A stretch of DNA of 64,000 nucleotides, from NCBI GenBank assembly GCA_947253945.1, contig CAMYAY010000003.1, forward strand, positions 1 through 64,000, written 5' to 3'. A program made the translations under genes and the position numbers. A model generated the notes under the pieces. That model saw only the letters and a program-made list of their open reading frames with translations. It did no database searches and was not told the origin of the DNA. The DNA is from an uncultured Candidatus Saccharibacteria bacterium (GTDB lineage Bacteria; Patescibacteriota; Saccharimonadia; Saccharimonadales; Saccharimonadaceae). Below, in pieces: positions 60,475 to 64,000 of the stretch. Within the stretch, counting starts at the first letter, position 1. Each line of letters opens with the position of its first letter.

Positions 60475-61113
60475 TTATGCAAGCTTTATCTTGAGGTAAT
60501 ACCGTAGAGCGTTATGCTCAGGATGACGAACGTCATTACGGTACACAAGTCCAAAACGACTGTAGCTGTCGCACAGCTCGCCTGAGAAGGCGCGGATTAG
60601 TAAGAGCGAAGCCGGCTGAGCCGAATCATCGTCCGATTCAAGTGGTACGTAGAGTGCCTTGACCTTGTCTAGCTTGCGCGAAATTTGGGCGCAATAGGTT
60701 TCCGCATCCGTATTGTCATAGTTAAACGGTGAACCCGCCTTTTCTGCGCTGCTAGCAACATCGTGGGCAATCCTATCGTAGAATTCACAACTTGGTTTAA
60801 ACTCCACATACTCACGCCGTTTGGCGGGGTCAATATCATCCAACGCACTCAGGTAGTGCTTGTATTCCTCATCCCTTGAGATGACAAACAACGAGTGTAG
60901 CACTTCGCCGATACTGCCATAACCACCGTCGTGGCCGAGCGTAATTGAGCCGGGCACGGCGTACTTGGATCTGCCAGTCCCACGTGCTGCTTTCAGCACA
61001 TCTTGACAGGCATAGGCGGTATTGGCGGCAAGGAGTTCGTTTGCTTTTGACGTAGCGTTATAGTCTTCGATGTAGCAACTTGCTGTTTTGCTTGAATACC
61101 AATTTGCAATCAT
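60475..61113 (-). CDS. Hypothetical protein, 212 aa
   Basis: Unrecognised. It begins MIANWYSSKTASCYIEDYNA and has a Gly-rich ITLGHDGGYGSIGEVLHSLF segment. The part SCEFYDRIAHDVASSAEKAG resembles the TGEFYRVLAQTLKHSLPGST region of 58891, so the two may be distant paralogues. Promoter TTGACG-17-TAATAT (61200-61172) and the leader box TGTACATTACGA match its neighbours. It is divergent from lysS. Confidence 0.75.
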   Translation of the reverse strand: MIANWYSSKTASCYIEDYNATSKANELLAANTAYACQDVLKAARGTGRSKYAVPGSITLGHDGGYGSIGEVLHSLFVISRDEEYKHYLSALDDIDPAKRREYVEFKPSCEFYDRIAHDVASSAEKAGSPFNYDNTDAETYCAQISRKLDKVKALYVPLESDDDSAQPASLLLIRAFSGELCDSYSRFGLVYRNDVRHPEHNALRYYLKIKLA

Positions 61114-61171
61114 ATCAACTTACCTCTAGATATCGTAATGTACAACAAGACTTTGTGTCTTGCACCGTGAT

Positions 61172-61200
61172 ATATTACCACATAACAGGTGGCGCGTCAA
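61172..61200 (-). promoter_or_regulatory. Promoter/leader of 60475 gene
   Basis: Minus strand: TTGACG 61200-61195, 17 nt, TAATAT 61177-61172. The TGTACATTACGA box is in the leader and AGAGG stands before the ATG. Confidence 0.65.
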
Positions 61201-61214
61201 TACTGAAAGCGTGG

Positions 61215-61220
61215 TATAAT
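61215..61220 (+). promoter_or_regulatory. -10 box of leaderless lysS
   Basis: TATAAT ends 6 nt before ATG 61227, which rules out the longer frame from 61080. Confidence 0.65.
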
Positions 61221-61226
61221 GTTACC

Positions 61227-62729
61227 ATGGCAACACTAGCAGACTATCGCAATGAGCGACTCAAGAAACTCGAAACCCTGAAGGCGCAGGGGTTCGACCC
61301 GTATCCGGCCAAAGTCGAGCGCACGGTTGGCGCGGGTGAAGTTGCGCCGCAGTTTGACCAGCTGGAAGGCAGCACGCAGACCGTGGTGGGGCGCATCGTG
61401 TCGCTTCGCAAGTTTGGCAAGCTGGCGTTTATCGTGGTGCGCGATTTTACAGGGCAGCTGCAACTGTTCTTGCGTGCCGGCGCGGTGGCTGAGACCGACG
61501 GTAAGACCAATCAGCTCGGTTTGAGCGACCTCAATTTGCTAGACACCGGCGACTTTGTGCAGGCGACCGGCGAAGTCATCAAGACCAAGACGGGCGAGAT
61601 TTCGCTTGGTGTGACATCGCTTAAGCTAGTGGTGAAGACTTTGCGCCCAATGCCTGACCGGCAGGGCTTTACTGATAAAGAGCAGCGCTTGCGCCGCCGT
61701 TACATTGACATGAACGTCAACCCAGAGGTGCGGGAGCGCTTTGTGCGCCGTTCGAAGTTCTGGCAGGCCACGCGCGACTACTTAAATCAGCACGGCTTTA
61801 TTGAAATTAACATTCCGGTGCTTGAGCACACCACGGGCGGCGCTGACGCCAACGCCTTTAAGACCCACATGGACTCGCTTGACCAAGATTTGTACCTCCG
61901 CATTAGCCACGAGCTGCCGCTGAAGCGTTTGCTCGGTGCGGGCTACGAGCGTGTGTACGATATCGGGCCGCGCTTCCGCAACGAGGGCATCGACGATGAG
62001 CATCTGCCGGAGCACATTGCTATGGAGTGGTATCACGCTTACTGGGACTGGCGTGACGGCATGAAGTTTATGGAGGGCATGTATAAGTACGTGGCCGAGC
62101 AGACTTTTGGCACGCTGCAGTTTAAGATTGGCAAGTTTGACGTTGACCTCGGCAAAGAGTGGGAGGTTTGGGACTACGCTGATGTGATAAAGCAGCACTA
62201 CGGCATTGACGTCTACAATGTTACTCTCGAGAAGGTAGTGGAGCTGTTGAAGGCGAATAAACTTGAGGTCGGCAAGAGTGAAAACCTCTCGCGTGGCATC
62301 GATAAGCTGTGGAAGAATATCCGCAAGGACGTGGCGGGGCCGGTCTGGCTGGTCAACACGCCAAAGTTCATTTCGCCACTCGCGAAGGCAAATCCGGACG
62401 GCGTCAGCACACAGCGCTTTCAGCCGGTGATTGCCGGCTCGGAGCTAGGCAATGGCTACTCAGAATTAAACAACCCGATTGACCAGTTGAGCCGCTTTGA
62501 GGAGCAGCAGAAGTTGCGCGAGGCGGGCGACGACGAGGCTATGATGCTGGATGTCGACTTTGTTGAGATGCTAGAGTACGGCATGCCGCCGGCCTGTGGT
62601 TGGGGCTACAGCGAGCGCGTGTTCTGGATGCTAGAAGGCGTGACGGCGCGCGAGGGCGTGCCATTCCCGACCATGCGTTATGAGGTCGACCCAGTAACCC
62701 GCAAGATTTACCCTGAGCTGAAGCTGTAA
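61227..62729 (+). CDS. lysS: Lysyl-tRNA synthetase class II, 500 aa
   Basis: Charges tRNA-Lys. The N-terminal OB anticodon domain (VGRIVSLRKFGKLAFIVVRD) is followed by the class II core: motif 1 region (NQHGFIEINIPVLEHTTGGA), motif 2 (YDIGPRFRNEGIDDEHLPEH) and a motif 3 region near the end (GWGYSERVFWMLEG). Its length is normal. The start follows a leaderless promoter. A strong terminator follows. Confidence 0.95.
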   Translation: MATLADYRNERLKKLETLKAQGFDPYPAKVERTVGAGEVAPQFDQLEGSTQTVVGRIVSLRKFGKLAFIVVRDFTGQLQLFLRAGAVAETDGKTNQLGLSDLNLLDTGDFVQATGEVIKTKTGEISLGVTSLKLVVKTLRPMPDRQGFTDKEQRLRRRYIDMNVNPEVRERFVRRSKFWQATRDYLNQHGFIEINIPVLEHTTGGADANAFKTHMDSLDQDLYLRISHELPLKRLLGAGYERVYDIGPRFRNEGIDDEHLPEHIAMEWYHAYWDWRDGMKFMEGMYKYVAEQTFGTLQFKIGKFDVDLGKEWEVWDYADVIKQHYGIDVYNVTLEKVVELLKANKLEVGKSENLSRGIDKLWKNIRKDVAGPVWLVNTPKFISPLAKANPDGVSTQRFQPVIAGSELGNGYSELNNPIDQLSRFEEQQKLREAGDDEAMMLDVDFVEMLEYGMPPACGWGYSERVFWMLEGVTAREGVPFPTMRYEVDPVTRKIYPELKL

Positions 62730-62749
62730 GGAAGGTGAGGCTATAACTA

Positions 62750-62775
62750 AATCCCCGCGTTGGCGGGGATTTTTG
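62750..62775 (+). terminator. Terminator of lysS
   Basis: ATCCCCGC-GTTG-GCGGGGAT followed by TTTT. Confidence 0.92.
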
Positions 62776-62838
62776 GTGACAGAAAGTAGCTTTGATGGCT
62801 TAGCTTTTGCTCTAGCAGCGGGGCAGCTTGTTTAAAGT

Positions 62839-62867
62839 TTGGCGTTTTATCCCGCTTGTGGTATAAT
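62839..62867 (+). promoter_or_regulatory. Surface-family promoter cassette (copy for 62939)
   Basis: TTGGCG, 17 nt, TATAAT, GCAGGTATCTAGCCGGTGG, then AATGGAGGAC before the ATG. Confidence 0.8.
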
Positions 62868-62938
62868 GCAGGTATCTAGCCGGTGGTGGCAGAGATAAAC
62901 CTAAACAGGACAATAACCAAAAATGGAGGACAAACAAC

Positions 62939-64000
62939 ATGAGTAAATTACGGCAAACAGCTGTGGGGGGGGGTAAACTTTTAAGATATTTTTCCCACAT
63001 TGTCAAGTGTGAGGACAAAATAGTTACTCCGGCGCCAACAGCCAACCGCAATAATTTATTGGCGAGCAGTCTTGCCCGCAGGGTGGCGTTTAGTGCTATC
63101 GCTCTGGCCGTTGCGCCATTTATCCTCACTGCACCAGTCTATGCTGCTGACGATAACACCGTCAGCATTGCCGTTGACCAGAACGCCGCACTAAAGCCTA
63201 CTGGCAATCTCTACAAAGCCACCACCAATGTCACTGTCAAGACCGGCAAGCCCTACGGCTTCAATTTAACCATGCAAGCCGACACGGCTGACCTTATCAA
63301 CAGCAAGGACCAAACCCACAAAATCTCTACCACCCCAAGCTCCACGCCGGTTGCTCTTAATGCCAACCAGTGGGGCTATTCCTTAAACTCTAAGGCCACC
63401 ACTTTCAGCAGTGTACCAAATCGCACCCAACCTGCGGCCATGATTGCCGACGTCACCAAAGCCAAGCCAGCAGGTTGTACCAACCCAGCAAGTTGCACTA
63501 AGTCCGTTACTTTTGCGGCTAACGTCGACCCGGCGAAATTAGCCAGCGGTAGTTACAGCACCACTATCACTTATACCGCAACCGCGAAGCCAGCCCCAAA
63601 ACCACCTGTAGTTGACCCAACGGTTTGTAAGTCTGGCGACCCGCAGAACGATTGCCAAGTTGACCTTGATGCCAACATGATTCCAGTTAAGTACACCGGC
63701 AGCACCACCAATGCTCAGTGGACCAGCCTTGCCAATCCCGAAGATAGTTCCAACCAAGGTAATTGGTATAACTATAATAACAAGCAGTGGGCTAACGCCT
63801 TAACTGTAAAAGACCCAAGCAAGTACAAGGGTAAGAGCATGGTGGTTGACCAAGCCGATATCCTCGGCTTCTGGGTGTACATTCCACGCTACGCTTATGA
63901 GGTGATGCGGCGTGATGGTACGGATAAACCAGTTCCAGCCCAAAACTTCCTAATTCAATTTGAGAAGACGACAACGCCAAAGCGTGTGCCGGCGGCTTGC
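62939..64000 (+). CDS. Phase-variable secreted surface protein, FGE/C-type-lectin-like (phase ON, G9), 3' end outside window
   Basis: ATG 62939 (MSKLRQTAVGGGKLLRYFSH) follows GGAGG. G9 is in frame, and the frame stays open for 354 codons to the window edge. It shows the export helix (AIALAVAPFILTAPVYA), the beta-domain (PYGFNLTMQADTADLINS, NQWGYSLNSK, VTFAANVDPAKLASG), the linker (SGDPQNDCQVDLDANMIPVK) and the start of the C-terminal module (WVYIPRYAYEVMRRDG, QNFLIQFEKTTTPKR). The variable end is not visible. Its N-terminus pairs with 44162 and its body with 6335 and 49326, so the signal cassette and body have been shuffled. Confidence 0.87.
   Translation, partial: MSKLRQTAVGGGKLLRYFSHIVKCEDKIVTPAPTANRNNLLASSLARRVAFSAIALAVAPFILTAPVYAADDNTVSIAVDQNAALKPTGNLYKATTNVTVKTGKPYGFNLTMQADTADLINSKDQTHKISTTPSSTPVALNANQWGYSLNSKATTFSSVPNRTQPAAMIADVTKAKPAGCTNPASCTKSVTFAANVDPAKLASGSYSTTITYTATAKPAPKPPVVDPTVCKSGDPQNDCQVDLDANMIPVKYTGSTTNAQWTSLANPEDSSNQGNWYNYNNKQWANALTVKDPSKYKGKSMVVDQADILGFWVYIPRYAYEVMRRDGTDKPVPAQNFLIQFEKTTTPKRVPAAC
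62965..62973 (+). repeat. Poly-G tract G9, ON frame
   Basis: GTG GGG GGG GGT AAA CTT: in frame. Confidence 0.95.

Noticed and set aside
61080..61226. N-terminal extension of LysS (and similar ones of PrfA, Map, FtsX and RpsB)
   Set aside because: The extensions cross promoters or overlapping neighbour genes and do not match the family N-termini.

Overview
The window looks like a Patescibacteria (CPR) chromosome, most probably a Saccharibacteria (TM7) lineage. This is inferred from four things: compact housekeeping genes, many genes with the -10 box only 6-10 nt before the start codon (leaderless mRNAs), Ala/Lys- and Pro-rich single-pass surface proteins, and small ribosomal and translation factors. 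TGA is a normal stop codon here and an RF2 gene is present, which argues against the recoded Gracilibacteria/Absconditabacteria. No rRNA, tRNA, CRISPR, prophage or IS element was recognised.

Housekeeping blocks: 3' end of infB (1-1090), parA-parB-LOG (10094-12621), prfB (12887-13975), sortase-ftsE-ftsX (18894-23054), a CHAP hydrolase and ctpA (25769-28264), lepB (28599-29294), prfA-prmC and rpmE (30314-32655, minus strand), rpsB-tsf (38601-39973), wHTH-recJ (47140-49247), rpsU (53814-54038), yqeY-adk-map (56125-57924) and lysS (61227-62729). Two groups of lineage-specific genes lie on the minus strand: a DUF805 / Pro-Gln-rich cluster (40157-43978) and four uncharacterised genes (58023-61113).

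Between these blocks lie eleven members of one secreted-protein family: 6335, 8465, 14097, 17129, 23642, 36956, 44162, 45396, 49326, 51617 and the partial 62939. They share a signal peptide and an N-terminal beta-domain. The long members end in a formylglycine-generating-enzyme/C-type-lectin-like module. Short members (17129, 44162, 45396) instead carry tandem Cys-rich GDMSGY repeats. Member 36956 has its own C-terminus.

The main discovery is a layered diversification system on this family. (1) Seven members have a G8-G10 homopolymer a few codons after the start codon. Reading the frames shows four ON (6335 G8; 17129, 44162 and 62939 G9) and three OFF by one base (14097 G10, 36956 G9, 49326 G10), as expected for slipped-strand phase variation. 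(2) The lectin-module 3' ends of 6335 and 14097 differ only at codon positions 1 and 2 of NNC/NNT codons over 21 codons, while flanking sequence differs mainly at silent positions. That is the footprint expected of adenine mutagenesis by a diversity-generating retroelement (DGR). No reverse transcriptase or template repeat lies in the window, so any such machinery would act from elsewhere. (3) A stray copy of the same variable end lies just behind the short member 17129. (4) A G7 tract fills part of the promoter spacer of another secreted protein (34271). The family is mostly driven by a recurring promoter/leader cassette. The sortase gene (with ftsEX) and one IAKTG-tailed substrate suggest how part of the surface is anchored.
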